From Bin87 sp965262485 (GTDB taxonomy: Bacteria > Chloroflexota > Dehalococcoidia > Lucifugimonadales > UBA3495), in assembly GCA_965262485.1 (NCBI GenBank), contig OZ253540.1, positions 1,612,001 to 1,676,000 on the forward strand: a stretch of 64,000 nt of DNA. Reading direction: 5' to 3'. Below are positions 33,201-42,066 of this stretch, piece after piece. The position numbers were made by a program, and so were the translations under genes. The notes under the pieces are model-generated. The model did not search any database. It had not been told where the DNA came from and saw only the letters and a list, made by a program, of their open reading frames with translations. Numbering within the stretch: position 1 is the first letter of the stretch; each line of letters starts with the position of its first letter.

Positions 33201-34391
33201 CTAAACGTTCCCCAGCGCCGTATCCAGCCGGCCAATGCCCTCGTCGATCTCCGCCTCGGTGATGTTCAGCGCCGGCATGATGCGCACCGCGTTGGGTCGC
33301 ACACCGTTCAGCAGCACACCGGCGGCCTCGGCGGCGTCCATAACCTGCGGCATGATGTCGCTGTCAAACGCGACGGCGGCCAGCAGTCCCTTGCAGCGGA
33401 TTTCGTTGACGAAACCGTACCTGGACTTGAGGCCGTCCAGTCGGTCCTTCAGAACCACTTCCATCTGCTTGACGTGGCCCAGAATGTCGTTGTCCAGCAG
33501 ATAACGAGTGCCGGCTGCTGCTGCTGCGGTGGTCAGGGGATTGCCGCCGAAGGTGCTGCCGTGATCGCCGTAGGTCAGCGCCATCGCGTCTTCCTTGGCC
33601 AGAAACGCGCCGATGGGAACGCCGAAGCCCAGTCCCTTGGCCAGGATCATCACGTCCGGCTCGACGTTGAATTCCTCATAACCGAACAGACTTCCCAGGC
33701 GACCCATGCCGGTCTGCACTTCGTCCAGAATCAGCAGGATGTTGTTCTGGTCGCACCAGGCCCGCAGCCGCTGGAAATAGTCGTCGTCGGGAATGTTCAC
33801 GCCGCCCTCGCCCTGCACCGGCTCGATCATCACGGCCACGGTGTTTTCGGTGGTGGCGTTCATCACGGCCTCAACGTCGTTGAAATCGACGTAGGTGAAA
33901 CCCTCGGGGATGGGCTCAAAAAGTTCGTGGTAGTGCGGCTGCCCGGTAGCGGCCACGGCGTTCATTGTGCGCCCGTGGAAAGAGTTCAGCGCGGTAATGA
34001 CCCCGTAGGCTCCGTTCTTGTGCAGCTTCCCGTAGCGACGGGCTATCTTCAGCGCGCCCTCCACGGCCTCGGCGCCGCTATTGCAGAAAAACACCCGATC
34101 CATGCAGGAGTTTTCAATCAGCAACTCGGCGATCTCCAGCTGTGGCAGCGTATAAAACTGGTTGGACGTCTGGATCAGAGTGGCGGCCTGCTTCGCGATA
34201 GCTTCCACCACTACGGGCGGGCAGTGGCCCAGATTATCCACCGCCCAGCCGGCCACAAAGTCGATGTATTCCTTGCCGTCGGCGTCCCACACTCGGGAGC
34301 CTTCACCGCGCACGATGACCACCGGGCGTCGCCGGACGGTCTGGGCGTAGTATTTCTGCTCGATGGCGATGTATTCAGCGTTGCTGGGCAT
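33201..34391 (-). CDS. argD: Acetylornithine aminotransferase (class III)
   Basis: Converts N-acetylglutamate semialdehyde to N-acetylornithine with glutamate. 396 residues. Class III features: VWDADGKEYIDFVAGWAVDNLGHCPP (two parts, ~34-60), FFCNSGAEAVEGALKIAR (~100-118), ITALNSFHGRTMNAVAATGQP (~133-153), MIEPVQGEGGVN (~190), LLILDEVQTGMGRLGSLFG (~220-238) and the PLP Lys in MILAKGLGFGVPIGAF (~249-264). C-terminal VRPNAVRIMPALNITEAEID. Ornithine-oxo-acid aminotransferase is a close alternative, but the neighbouring argG, argB and argJ favour ArgD. Start ATG 34391 has agggagc upstream and TATAAT at 34444-34439. Confidence 0.9.
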   Translation of the reverse strand: MPSNAEYIAIEQKYYAQTVRRRPVVIVRGEGSRVWDADGKEYIDFVAGWAVDNLGHCPPVVVEAIAKQAATLIQTSNQFYTLPQLEIAELLIENSCMDRVFFCNSGAEAVEGALKIARRYGKLHKNGAYGVITALNSFHGRTMNAVAATGQPHYHELFEPIPEGFTYVDFNDVEAVMNATTENTVAVMIEPVQGEGGVNIPDDDYFQRLRAWCDQNNILLILDEVQTGMGRLGSLFGYEEFNVEPDVMILAKGLGFGVPIGAFLAKEDAMALTYGDHGSTFGGNPLTTAAAAAGTRYLLDNDILGHVKQMEVVLKDRLDGLKSRYGFVNEIRCKGLLAAVAFDSDIMPQVMDAAEAAGVLLNGVRPNAVRIMPALNITEAEIDEGIGRLDTALGNV

Positions 34392-34438
34392 TGGACATCT
34401 GCTCCCTTCGGTGTGTTACGCGCCGTAGCGCACACCAC

Positions 34439-34444
34439 ATTATA
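34439..34444 (-). promoter_or_regulatory. -10 box of argD
   Basis: TATAAT on the minus strand at 34444-34439, 48 bases before the argD start. No -35 match of note. Confidence 0.5.
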
Positions 34445-34498
34445 CGCCAACCACGCCACCAACCGTCAGCATCAGCGCACACTCACGCGTACCCACTT

Positions 34499-34607
34499 TG
34501 TCATTGCGAGCGTAGCGTGGCAATCTCGTCGCCGTAGCAATGGTGGTTTGCCGACGTGTGTTCAGCCGCATCGAGATTGCCACGTCGCTGCGCTCCTCGC
34601 AATGACA
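34499..34607. repeat. R1 hairpin repeat, full
   Basis: Left arm tgtcattgcgagcgtagcg, right arm cgctgcgctcctcgcaatg, loop with cgtcgccgtagcaatggtgg. It lies between divergent genes. Confidence 0.8.
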
Positions 34608-34709
34608 GATTAACGTGGTACGCGTGAGTCGCATTTTGGCATTGCCCGCATTTGTGTTAACATTCAACCGACAAACTCAGTCAATAATTTCATCACGGAG
34701 GAATTACGA

Positions 34710-35174
34710 ATGGCGACAATGATTGATGGCGAGTCCTATCTGGGCAAGGTAATGGTGCGCCCCCTGAGCAAAACCGGCGACGTTACCCTGTACCTGTGGC
34801 CCCTGCGGTGCCTCAAGGCCAAATTCGGCGGCCCGACTTTCGGTGTCGACGTAAACGGCGTTGAGATTCTTCGCTTTGACCCGCATGGCGCGCGCGGCCA
34901 TTGGCACAAGGGTGGCTACGACAAGCTGGGCGCCGGCGGCTCCCACATCGACTTCCCAGAGGACATCACTGAAAGCCAGGCCCAGGTTGCGTGGTCGCTG
35001 GAGCAGGTGCGCGAGCAATCCGCCGCGTTGCTGGCCGAGGCCGGCTACGGCGACGCTGCCGCCAACCTCGATGCCGACATGCTCCAGGCCGCCACGGACG
35101 CCGTCGTCCAGCACCTCGATGCCACCGGCGACATCATGTCCGAGGCGATTCAGAAGGACTTGATTGCGGCGTAG
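34710..35174 (+). CDS. Uncharacterised conserved-looking protein
   Basis: 154 residues, family not recognised. The first half (~8-80) is a beta-rich domain: GKVMVRPLSKTGDVTLYLWP, KFGGPTFGVDVNGVEILRFD, HGARGHWHKGGYDKLGAGGS, HIDFPEDI. His and Gly in HWHKGG look conserved-site-like. The second half is helical (WSLEQVREQSAALLAEAGYG). It has a good start: ATG 34710 with cggagga nine bases upstream. Codon use looks normal for the window. Its divergent arrangement with argD across R1 suggests its own promoter (tgtgttaacatt, 34652-34663). Confidence 0.6.
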   Translation: MATMIDGESYLGKVMVRPLSKTGDVTLYLWPLRCLKAKFGGPTFGVDVNGVEILRFDPHGARGHWHKGGYDKLGAGGSHIDFPEDITESQAQVAWSLEQVREQSAALLAEAGYGDAAANLDADMLQAATDAVVQHLDATGDIMSEAIQKDLIAA

Positions 35175-35211
35175 CCACCTTTCGAGCCAACTGACTTCCA
35201 GGCCCCAACCC

Positions 35212-35272
35212 CGTCATTCCGGACTTGATCCGGAATCCATAGTCCCCTCTCCCACTAGGAGAGGGGCTTTTT
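35212..35272. repeat. R3 and R4 hairpins
   Basis: cattccggacttgatccgg (35215-35233) and ctctcccactaggagagg (35246-35263) lie in the gap; they may form a terminator for the previous gene. Confidence 0.5.
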
Positions 35273-35328
35273 ATAGGTTGCCCCCGCCTGGGGACGGTTT
35301 GTTACACTTACTGCATGAGGTAAAGGTA

Positions 35329-36018
35329 ATGTCAAATCAAATGCTGCCCGGAGCCGAATGGGATAGGAACGTCGGTAGTCCGGCATTTCCTGTGTCGTTC
35401 CTCCACGAATACGCTGTGGGCTTGCTATGGGATGCCTTGCACGGCAACGATGCAGTAGCCGTTAAAACGATCGACGGCAGTATATCCGGCAACCTGAAAG
35501 AGGGCGTTGACCGCGTGGTGATTCCCGATTCAATGCAACCCATCGGTGGTTGCATACCCGATTTGGCGTTGCTGGATAAAGACTTGCGGCCAGTGCGGGT
35601 TATCGAGGTTATAGTAACGTCTCCGCCCACGTCGGAGAAAATGGCAAAGCTGGAACAGCTGCAAAATCGTGGCGTGGAAGTAGTACAAGTCCCGGTCCGC
35701 AACGAGGACGAACTCAAAGCCTTGGTCCCTTCCCCGAATGATGGACTGAACCCGAAATGGGCCTACGCTTGGAATGCGACAATTTTCGATCAAGTGAGCA
35801 TAATCAATATCCCCCGTCAGCAACAAATCCGCAGAACACAGTCTGGCGCGGACGGTAAGGTCCAAGAACTGATTGACGCCCTGATTCAATGCCAACCCGA
35901 GACCCGTCGGCGATTAGTCAGAGTGTTGGAAGAGCTAGACAGCCCGGAATCACGTTACCCACTATCACCCAAAAACCCCAAGCGAATCACTCAATCCAAC
36001 GGCGACGACGGTACATAG
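35329..36018 (+). CDS. Uncharacterised protein, possible PD-(D/E)XK-type nuclease fold
   Basis: 229 residues. Motif order CIPDLALLD ... VRVIEVIVTSPPTSEK (~85-115) matches the D and E-x-K-like strands of the PD-(D/E)XK fold in restriction-like nucleases (PDLALLD carrying the Asp, VIEVIVT carrying the Glu), and LQNRGVEVVQVPV follows. The remaining part is helical (ELIDALIQCQPETRRRLVRVL). No Lys is seen right after the Glu, so catalytic activity is uncertain. It has no close neighbour on its strand. ATG 35329 is preceded by gaggtaaagg. Could be part of a defence or DNA-repair system; not demonstrated. Confidence 0.5.
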   Translation: MSNQMLPGAEWDRNVGSPAFPVSFLHEYAVGLLWDALHGNDAVAVKTIDGSISGNLKEGVDRVVIPDSMQPIGGCIPDLALLDKDLRPVRVIEVIVTSPPTSEKMAKLEQLQNRGVEVVQVPVRNEDELKALVPSPNDGLNPKWAYAWNATIFDQVSIINIPRQQQIRRTQSGADGKVQELIDALIQCQPETRRRLVRVLEELDSPESRYPLSPKNPKRITQSNGDDGT

Positions 36019-36128
36019 CTGACCCAAAGGACAGTGCTCACCGCGCCGAAAGCCTCGGCCTTAAGTTGGTCGTTGAGTAGGTTCACTCGCAGCGGACCCA
36101 CTCCCGGCGCAAGTCCGCCGCCGTTCCC

Positions 36129-36989
36129 TTACGCCGTAATCCGGGTGCCGATGGGGTTGCCGTTGACACAATCCATCAGCGCTCCCGGCTCCCGCCCGTC
36201 GATAATGTGAGCGCTGGCCACCGCCCGATCCGCAATGGCGGCGAGGCACGCATCCAGTTTGGGCAGCATCCCGCCCCGCGCCACACCCGAGTTGCGCAGC
36301 GACACCGCGGTGCGAGCGTTCATCCGTGGAATTACTCTGCCGCCGTTATCCATCACGCCCGCCACGTCGGTCAGAAAAATAACCCGCTCGGCTCCCATAG
36401 CGTGAGCCAAAGCGCCGGCCGCGGTATCGCCGTTCACGTTCAAAGGTTGCCCGGCGTGGTCGCTGTTGTCGGTAACGTCCATCGCTATCGGCGAAATCAT
36501 GGGAATATAACCGGCGGCGACTATAGCGTTCACCGGAGTCGGGTCAACGCGCACTATCTCACCCACGTACCCAAGATCGGGGTTGGCCACGTGGGCTTGC
36601 AGCAGACACCCGTCCATTCCGCTGATGCCGATGGTGGCGCCGCCCAGCTTTTGCATCAGGGCCGTCAGCTCCTTGTTCACCAAACCGCCCAGCACGGCCA
36701 CCACGATCTCCAATGACGGTTCATCGGTTACCCGCAGACCGTTGACGAAATTGGGGGCCAGATTCTGCCGCCGCATCCACTCGCTGATGACATTGCCGCC
36801 CCCGTGCACAATCACAATCGCCCGGCCCGCGGCGTGCAGCGACACCAGATCCTGAAGGGAGGTATCGTTGCCTCCCAGTGTGCTGCCACCGATTTTGACC
36901 ACGATGGGGGGTTGTACAGGTGGCTGGGACACAGTGGCGGTGCTCAACGGCGTAAGGTTTTCACCCTCACCCTGGCCCTCTCCCATCAA
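36129..36989 (-). CDS. argB: Acetylglutamate kinase
   Basis: Phosphorylates N-acetylglutamate, the second step of arginine synthesis. The protein up to the last codon is 286 residues from the first possible ATG at 36989. Amino-acid kinase motifs are present: PPIVVKIGGSTLGG (~27-40), IVIVHGGGNVISEWM (~58-72), FVNGLRVTDEPSLEIV, LTDVAGVMDNGG (~196) and RGGMLPKLDACLAAI (~230-245). The very start is uncertain because 36989-36960 lies in an R4 repeat; TTG 36947 or GTG 36932 are alternatives. It follows argJ with a 22-base gap and the R4 unit in between, so argJ-argB is an operon. Confidence 0.9.
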   Translation of the reverse strand: MMGEGQGEGENLTPLSTATVSQPPVQPPIVVKIGGSTLGGNDTSLQDLVSLHAAGRAIVIVHGGGNVISEWMRRQNLAPNFVNGLRVTDEPSLEIVVAVLGGLVNKELTALMQKLGGATIGISGMDGCLLQAHVANPDLGYVGEIVRVDPTPVNAIVAAGYIPMISPIAMDVTDNSDHAGQPLNVNGDTAAGALAHAMGAERVIFLTDVAGVMDNGGRVIPRMNARTAVSLRNSGVARGGMLPKLDACLAAIADRAVASAHIIDGREPGALMDCVNGNPIGTRITA

Positions 36990-36996
36990 GGGAGAG
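36960..36996. repeat. R4 hairpin between argJ and argB
   Basis: Palindrome around ctctcccatcaagggagag; it overlaps the longest argB start and could modulate argJ-argB read-through. Confidence 0.6.
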
Positions 36997-37010
36997 GGGA
37001 CAAGTAATCT

Positions 37011-38249
37011 CTAGGTCGTGTACGCGCTGTTGATGATGACGTACTGCTCGGTCAGGTCGCACCCGAAGGCGGTTGCAACTCCGTCGGCCAGGTTCAGGCT
37101 CACTCGAAAATCCACCTGCTCCCCCGACATCAGGGCCACCACCGCATCCCGGTGGAAGGGTATCGGCGTGCCAGCCTCCATGATGCAAACCCCGTTTACG
37201 AACAGATCCACGTGCTCTTCCTGGGCCTCGGCTCCGCTGCGGCCCAGCGCCATCATCAGGCGTCCCCAGTTGGGGTCTGCGCCGTACACCGCCGACTTCA
37301 CCAGATTGCTGCCCGCAATGGTCTTGGCTGCCTTTCGCGCGTCGGCTGCGTCGCGCGCGCCATCCACCCGCACCGTAATGAGGTGCGACGCGCCCTCTCC
37401 ATCCCTGGCTAACATTCGGGTCAGGCCGGTGCAAACGTGGTGCAGGGCGTTGCGGAACGATTCGGCATCGGGTGAACGTTCGTCGATAACCGGATTACCC
37501 GCCTGTCCGTTGGCGAAGGCCAAAAACGTATCGTTGGTGCTGGTGTCGCCGTCCACCGTCAGCATATTGTACGTCTCGTCGGCCACGGCCTTCACCGTCA
37601 TCTGCAAAAATCCGGGATCGACGGCGGCGTCGGTTGCCGCAAAGGACAGCATCGTCGCCATGTTGGGGTGAATCATCCCCGAGCCCTTGGCCACTCCGCC
37701 GATTGTTATCTGCTGGCCCGTGGATGCCGTAAAAGACACTGCCGTTTCTTTGGGATGCGTATCGGTTGTCATCATCGCCCGGGCCAACTGATTGCCACCC
37801 TGGTCGTCCAGCACGATCTCGGTCACACCGGACCGGATCAGGGACATGGGCAGTTCCACGCCGATGACTCCCGTGCTGCAAACCAGAACGTCCTCTGCGG
37901 CCATCCCCAGGCAATCGGCGGCCAGGCGAGTCATTTCCTCGGCGTCCTTGTATCCCTGTGGGCCCACGCAGGTGTTGGCGATGCCCGCATTGACGATAAG
38001 CGCGCGCGCCTGTCCGCTGGCCACTCGTTCACGGTCCAGATCCACCGTTGCCGAACGGATCGCCGACGTTGTGAAAACGCCCCCTATGGAGCACGGCGTA
38101 TCCGAGACCAATAGCGCCAGGTCCAGCTTGTCCTCGCCCCGGGATTTGAGACCGATGTACACACCGCCGGCCGAAAACCCTTGCGGCGACGTGATTGTGC
38201 CGCCAGTAACGGCGGTGATTTCTGCAATGTGGGACGAGTTGCCGGGCAT
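37011..38249 (-). CDS. argJ: Bifunctional glutamate N-acetyltransferase / amino-acid acetyltransferase
   Basis: Transfers acetyl from acetylornithine to glutamate (cyclic pathway), and in some members also from acetyl-CoA. 412 residues. ArgJ autocleaves at an Ala-Thr bond; the site is visible as VAKGSGMIHPNMATMLSF (~175-192), where the Thr becomes the N-terminal nucleophile of the beta chain. Other motifs: GFSAGGVYIGLKSRGEDK (~25-42), LIVNAGIANTCVGPQGYKDA (~85-104), LVCSTGVIGVELP and DGDTSTNDT (~235). C-terminal YGADPNWGRLMMALGRSG. Start ATG 38249 has caggagc at good spacing; the upstream frame has no better site. A -10 box TATATT lies at 38301-38296. Confidence 0.93.
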   Translation of the reverse strand: MPGNSSHIAEITAVTGGTITSPQGFSAGGVYIGLKSRGEDKLDLALLVSDTPCSIGGVFTTSAIRSATVDLDRERVASGQARALIVNAGIANTCVGPQGYKDAEEMTRLAADCLGMAAEDVLVCSTGVIGVELPMSLIRSGVTEIVLDDQGGNQLARAMMTTDTHPKETAVSFTASTGQQITIGGVAKGSGMIHPNMATMLSFAATDAAVDPGFLQMTVKAVADETYNMLTVDGDTSTNDTFLAFANGQAGNPVIDERSPDAESFRNALHHVCTGLTRMLARDGEGASHLITVRVDGARDAADARKAAKTIAGSNLVKSAVYGADPNWGRLMMALGRSGAEAQEEHVDLFVNGVCIMEAGTPIPFHRDAVVALMSGEQVDFRVSLNLADGVATAFGCDLTEQYVIINSAYTT

Positions 38250-38342
38250 TGTATAGCGCTCCTGCCAGCCAAGAATTAGAGGCCAAAACGACGGTTCAAT
38301 ATACCACAACCGGCGGCTGGCGATGGCAAGACGGATTGGACG

Positions 38343-38813
38343 TTATCCCTCGCAAAGGTCGGTGCGTCTGAGTAGATTCCGGTGGGCTGTGCGAACATCG
38401 GTGCGCTCAATAGTGGTATAGATTCGCCCACGTGTGCCCTCGATGATACGCCGGTCGCCAAAATCCCTCTGCAAATCCCTATCGTTGGTAAAGAGCAGAC
38501 GAGCGCCGCTGACTCTGGCCAGCGCGAGGACATGCGGATCGTCGGAACGGATGTCTTGTGTTTCCAAGACTCCTGTCTCATTGTCCACCTGTGTGTCATC
38601 AATCTGCCGAGCTCTACCGAATTGGACAGCCGTCTCAAGCCATACTTGGAATCGGCGATATTCGCCGAGCTCACGCCTGAGTCCGCCACCTATCACCAAC
38701 ACGCCGCGCGAGCTGTCCAACCAATCAAGGAAAAGTTTCCCGGCCGGCGTTTGAGTATCCTGAGTCCCGAACACTTCATGCCTGACATTGTTGTCAACGA
38801 TGGCACACACCAA
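38343..38813 (-). CDS. PIN-like ribonuclease, partner of the AAA ATPase
   Basis: 156 residues. The PIN acidic residues are visible: D7 in CAIVDNNVR, E49-like in LRRELGEY (~46-53), D90 and D91 in IRSDDPHVLALARVSG (~87-102), and D109 in LLFTNDRDLQRDF. PIN enzymes cleave RNA. The start is TTG 38813 (MVCAIVDNN), directly next to the TGA of the ATPase gene (38814), so translation is coupled. The two genes and the coiled-coil gene upstream form a three-gene minus-strand operon (spacing 0 and 15 bases). An ATPase with a PIN nuclease and a coiled-coil protein is not a system I can name; see findings. Confidence 0.8.
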   Translation of the reverse strand: MVCAIVDNNVRHEVFGTQDTQTPAGKLFLDWLDSSRGVLVIGGGLRRELGEYRRFQVWLETAVQFGRARQIDDTQVDNETGVLETQDIRSDDPHVLALARVSGARLLFTNDRDLQRDFGDRRIIEGTRGRIYTTIERTDVRTAHRNLLRRTDLCEG

Positions 38814-40118
38814 TCACAATCCAATCGACCGGCGTGTCTCTGCCATAAAGAACTCGCCGTAGGAGTAGGGTGCATCCAGCACGTTCCCAGCTTGGTCGAT
38901 TCGGATGGAGTGGATTTTCACGTCCAAATCACCTGGCTCAAAGTACAGGATCGACACATCCTCCGGCTTGAGGCCGGTTGTCTTATCTCGAACGTCCATC
39001 CGTACCCGGTCGATGATGTAGTCGCTGTGCGTTTCGATTAGCAACTGGCGCCCGCCGGCCGCTACGGTGCAGAACATGGTGCCCAACGCGGCCTGCGCCT
39101 GGGGGTGCAGGTGAACCTCCGGCTGCTGCATCAGGAACATGGATGGAGCGTCGGAGCGCAGCAACTCCACCAGCGTCGGCAACGCCTGGCTGACGCCGTA
39201 GCCCACGTCAATCAAGTTGCGCCACGGCCCTTTGCGGCGTCTAGAAGTGCGACGATTTCCGTACTTGCGTACCTGTATCTGGAAAGGATCGCCGTCGGAT
39301 TTGCCGAATGACCTGACCGAAATTTCGTCGAATAGGCCTGACATTCCTCCAAAATCTTCGAGCCGGCTTTTGAGTAACTCCCATTCGTCAGCATCTCTTC
39401 TTGATAGATTCGCTAAATAGCTGGGGATGTAATCGCCCTCGGCGTCCTGCGCCAATAGCATAGGGTCGTAGGTACGACGGGGACGAGAGCGTACCGGTGA
39501 ACTCGCGAAAGGCCGTGGGCTGAGGATGTGCTGGATGTGCATATAATTGAAGAAACATTGCAATATATCGGCGTCCGAAGGAAATATCTGTGGAGGCAAT
39601 CTGCTCAGAAAGTCGAACGATACTAAACCGGTACTTTGGTGCATCACCATTTCTTTACCCAAATCTTGCCAAAGTCCCCGTCCGATGCGATAGCGGGCGC
39701 GCTCTCCATCACTGGACTCTGCTGCATACAACTGCACGTCAGCGTTGTTATCACCATAGGTGCGCCCGGTTGGGAACGGCGCTGTCTGCCGATTTTCAAA
39801 TGTAGCAGCGAAGCGTATCACGTCATCTTGTGACGAAAAAGCGGGGCAATACTCAAACCCGCCAGTGAAAATACTGGCCGGCTCCGCCCGCCCACCAAGT
39901 TGGTGAACAATGTCATCGAAAGAACCCAGGTCGTAGGGTTCTTCCCTGAAATTCGGCACTACCTCCCGGAACGCCACGTCCCACAGCGCGCGTATCAGCG
40001 CCAGGAACGAGGTTTTTCCCGTGCTGTTGGGGCCTACCAGCAGCGTCAGCGGGGCCAGGCGCGCCGTTTGTTCTTCCCTGCCGAAGCAACGGTAGTTCTG
40101 GAGGGTTATCCTGTCCAT
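38814..40118 (-). CDS. AAA-family (SMC/RecF-like) ATPase, DUF3696-type
   Basis: 434 residues. Walker A is LLVGPNSTGKTSFLALIRAL (~26-45). After a long insertion with conserved patches (RYRIGRGLWQDLG; FDFLSRLPPQIFPSD) come the ABC-type signature VGYGVSQALPTLVELL (~307-322), Walker B LMQQPEVHLHPQAQAALG (~331-348) and the switch ETHSDYIIDRVRMDV (~362-376). The C-terminal KIHSIRIDQAGNVLDAPYSYGEFF resembles the DUF3696 tail. Such ATPases power OLD, PtuA, RloC and related defence proteins by sensing or clamping nucleic acids. It lies between the coiled-coil gene and the PIN nuclease gene. Start ATG 40118 follows tccagaactacc and has no strong ribosome site, consistent with coupling to the upstream gene. 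Confidence 0.85.
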   Translation of the reverse strand: MDRITLQNYRCFGREEQTARLAPLTLLVGPNSTGKTSFLALIRALWDVAFREVVPNFREEPYDLGSFDDIVHQLGGRAEPASIFTGGFEYCPAFSSQDDVIRFAATFENRQTAPFPTGRTYGDNNADVQLYAAESSDGERARYRIGRGLWQDLGKEMVMHQSTGLVSFDFLSRLPPQIFPSDADILQCFFNYMHIQHILSPRPFASSPVRSRPRRTYDPMLLAQDAEGDYIPSYLANLSRRDADEWELLKSRLEDFGGMSGLFDEISVRSFGKSDGDPFQIQVRKYGNRRTSRRRKGPWRNLIDVGYGVSQALPTLVELLRSDAPSMFLMQQPEVHLHPQAQAALGTMFCTVAAGGRQLLIETHSDYIIDRVRMDVRDKTTGLKPEDVSILYFEPGDLDVKIHSIRIDQAGNVLDAPYSYGEFFMAETRRSIGL

Positions 40119-40133
40119 GGGGCTAGAGTAGCA

Positions 40134-40595
40134 CTACCCCTGCTGGCGGCGCTCCATAAAACTGGCGGTGATGGCCTGTTCGGCGCGCTTGCTGTGTTCG
40201 GCGATAAACTGCTCTAGCCGGCGTATCTCGCGGGTGGTTTCCTCCGACTCAGGCTGCCAGGCGGCCTGTTGTTTCAACTGTGCCAGACCCTTGCGCGCCT
40301 CGTCCACCTGCTGCACTGATTCCAGCGCCGCCAGCTCTTCCACCGCCGCCTTCTTGATCGTCAGCAATCGCCGTCGGTTGTCTTCGGCATACTGCAACCG
40401 CTCCTCGATCTCTCCCATCGCCGACAGCGCAGTATCTATGGGCGCCATGCCGTAAATCGTCTGCCGTGGCAACCGCCGCAACTGCGTACGAAACTGCGCA
40501 ACTGAGGCGTCAAACTGCTCTTCTTTATGACGTATTTCCGCCAGCGACATTCGTAATGCCGCCATTGCCTGCCGCAATTGAGAATTGGTTGACAT
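40134..40595 (-). CDS. Coiled-coil protein upstream of AAA ATPase and PIN gene
   Basis: 153 residues, almost wholly helical with heptad-like spacing (LRQAMAALRMSLAEIRHKEE, ~6-25; FRTQLRRLPRQTIYGMAP, ~32-50; MGEIEERLQYAEDNRRRLLT, ~58-77; ETTREIRRLEQFIAEHSKRA, ~122-141). No enzymatic motif. Start ATG 40595 is followed by the coiled coil; the longer frame upstream overlaps the aminotransferase 3' end and is low in confidence. 15 bases separate it from the ATPase. It may be an adaptor or scaffold. The aminotransferase gene 114 bases upstream is on the same strand, so co-transcription with it is possible. Confidence 0.7.
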   Translation of the reverse strand: MSTNSQLRQAMAALRMSLAEIRHKEEQFDASVAQFRTQLRRLPRQTIYGMAPIDTALSAMGEIEERLQYAEDNRRRLLTIKKAAVEELAALESVQQVDEARKGLAQLKQQAAWQPESEETTREIRRLEQFIAEHSKRAEQAITASFMERRQQG

Positions 40596-40708
40596 ACGGG
40601 TAACCCGACTACGCTGGTATCGTCTTGTTGCAGCCGCCAACAACAGAATCATCTGGAAAGCGGAATCCGGCCGGCAGCCGCAGCCACCGGAACCTGCTCC
40701 CCGGCTGG

Positions 40709-41824
40709 CTACCCATTGAACCCTACCTTGGGCAACACCCGCTCCAGCGCCTCCAGAACTTCCGTAATGTCCTCTTTCGTAACCCAACCCAGGTGACCAA
40801 TCCGGAAACAATGACCGGTCAGCTTGCCCTGCCCTCCGGCCAGCACCACGCCTTCGTCCTCGCGCATCATCGCCATAAACTTGCCGCCGTCGATTTCTTC
40901 CGGCATCTTGATGGCCGTAACGGTGTTCGATGCGCGGGATTCGTCCGTCGCCAGCAGTTGCAATCCCAGATTCTTCACGCCGGCCCGGCAGTATTCACCG
41001 ATGCTCGCGTGGCGGCCGTACACCGACTCCAACCCTTCGCCGATAATACGGTCGAGGCCCAGCCGCAAACCGTACAGCAGCGCCACGTTGGGCGTCCACG
41101 GAGTTTGTCCCCGTTGCAGCGAACGCTCCGCAGCCATCAGGTCGAAATAGAATCGGGGCATCTTCGCGTCCTGGTACGCTTCCCAACCACGGGCGCTGAT
41201 GCTGATGAACGCCAGCCCCGGCGGAATCATAAACCCCTTCTGGGAGCCCGTCGCCACCACATCGCAATTCCAGCCGTCCACCGGCAGGGGCAAACAGCCC
41301 AGGCTGCTCACCGCGTCGACCAGCAGCAGCTTGTCGAACTCTGATTTTACGATCCGCGATATGGCTTCCAGATCATGCGTAACGCCGGTGGACGTTTCGT
41401 TATGCGTTACCAGCACGGCCTTGATCGACGGGTCCTTCCGCAACTCGGCGCGAATCGCCTCCGGGTCAATGGCATCGCCCCATTCAAAATCCATGCGCAA
41501 CACGTCCGCGCCGTAGGTCTGGGCAATCTGGACGTACCGGTCACCGAACGCCCCCGCCGTGCAGGCAATAACGCGATCGCCTGGCGACAGCGTATTAACC
41601 ACCGAGGATTCCAGGGCTCCGGTGCCGCTGGCAGTCAGGATGTACAGGTCATTCGTGGTCATGAAAACCTGCTTCAAACCGTCGGTCGTAGCCTCAATCA
41701 ACTCCTTGAACTCAGGTCCCCGGTGATTGATCATCGGCAACGACATCTCTTCCATGATGTCGTCCGGAATCGGCGTCGGTCCGGGAGTTCGCAAGTTCTG
41801 TTGGGCAATCTTGGTCAGGGTCAT
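40709..41824 (-). CDS. Alanine-glyoxylate / serine-pyruvate aminotransferase family protein (class V)
   Basis: 371 residues. Class V PLP aminotransferase: TPGPTPIPDDIMEEMSLPMI (~13-32), LYILTASGTGALESSVVN (~61-78), VLVTHNETSTGVTHDLEAIS (~137-156), LLLVDAVSSLGCLPLPVDGW (~166-185, PLP Asp), and the PLP Lys in VVATGSQKGFMIPPGLAF (~189-206). C-terminal FRIGHLGWVTKEDI (~344-357) with the Arg that binds the substrate carboxylate. In Dehalococcoides-type bacteria this family feeds the serine pathway, but serA is not next to it here. Start ATG 41824 is usual; the upstream gggagtaccg is not a strong site. Confidence 0.88.
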   Translation of the reverse strand: MTLTKIAQQNLRTPGPTPIPDDIMEEMSLPMINHRGPEFKELIEATTDGLKQVFMTTNDLYILTASGTGALESSVVNTLSPGDRVIACTAGAFGDRYVQIAQTYGADVLRMDFEWGDAIDPEAIRAELRKDPSIKAVLVTHNETSTGVTHDLEAISRIVKSEFDKLLLVDAVSSLGCLPLPVDGWNCDVVATGSQKGFMIPPGLAFISISARGWEAYQDAKMPRFYFDLMAAERSLQRGQTPWTPNVALLYGLRLGLDRIIGEGLESVYGRHASIGEYCRAGVKNLGLQLLATDESRASNTVTAIKMPEEIDGGKFMAMMREDEGVVLAGGQGKLTGHCFRIGHLGWVTKEDITEVLEALERVLPKVGFNG

Positions 41825-42066
41825 CGGACAGGCTCCTCAGCTCGGACGCGCCGGCCGGTCATCGTAACCGGCGCGGCGGCGTTTTTTATCGGTAATTTTG
41901 GGGAGTACCGGGCACTGGCGCAGCACCTCGTGTACCCAAACACAACTAAACAATTATAGCAGGCTTTTACGAAATCTGTCGGTATGCGTCGCCACAGCCG
42001 CCGTCCGGCGCTCGCCGTGCACCGGCATCAAACGGCGCGCCAGGGACGGGGAAAGCGGTACGCTTC
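41825..42066. other. Gene-free spacer
   Basis: No gene seen on either strand; caccaggccggt-type palindromes at 41847-41880 (gcgccggccggtcatcg... cggcgc) may be a terminator or operator. Confidence 0.4.

Noticed and set aside
33138..34613. Long plus-strand frame covering argD
   Set aside because: Shadow of argD; its ends are made of R4 and R1 repeats.
36019..36128. Small frame between the unknown protein and argB
   Set aside because: No ribosome site, no family; treated as spacer.
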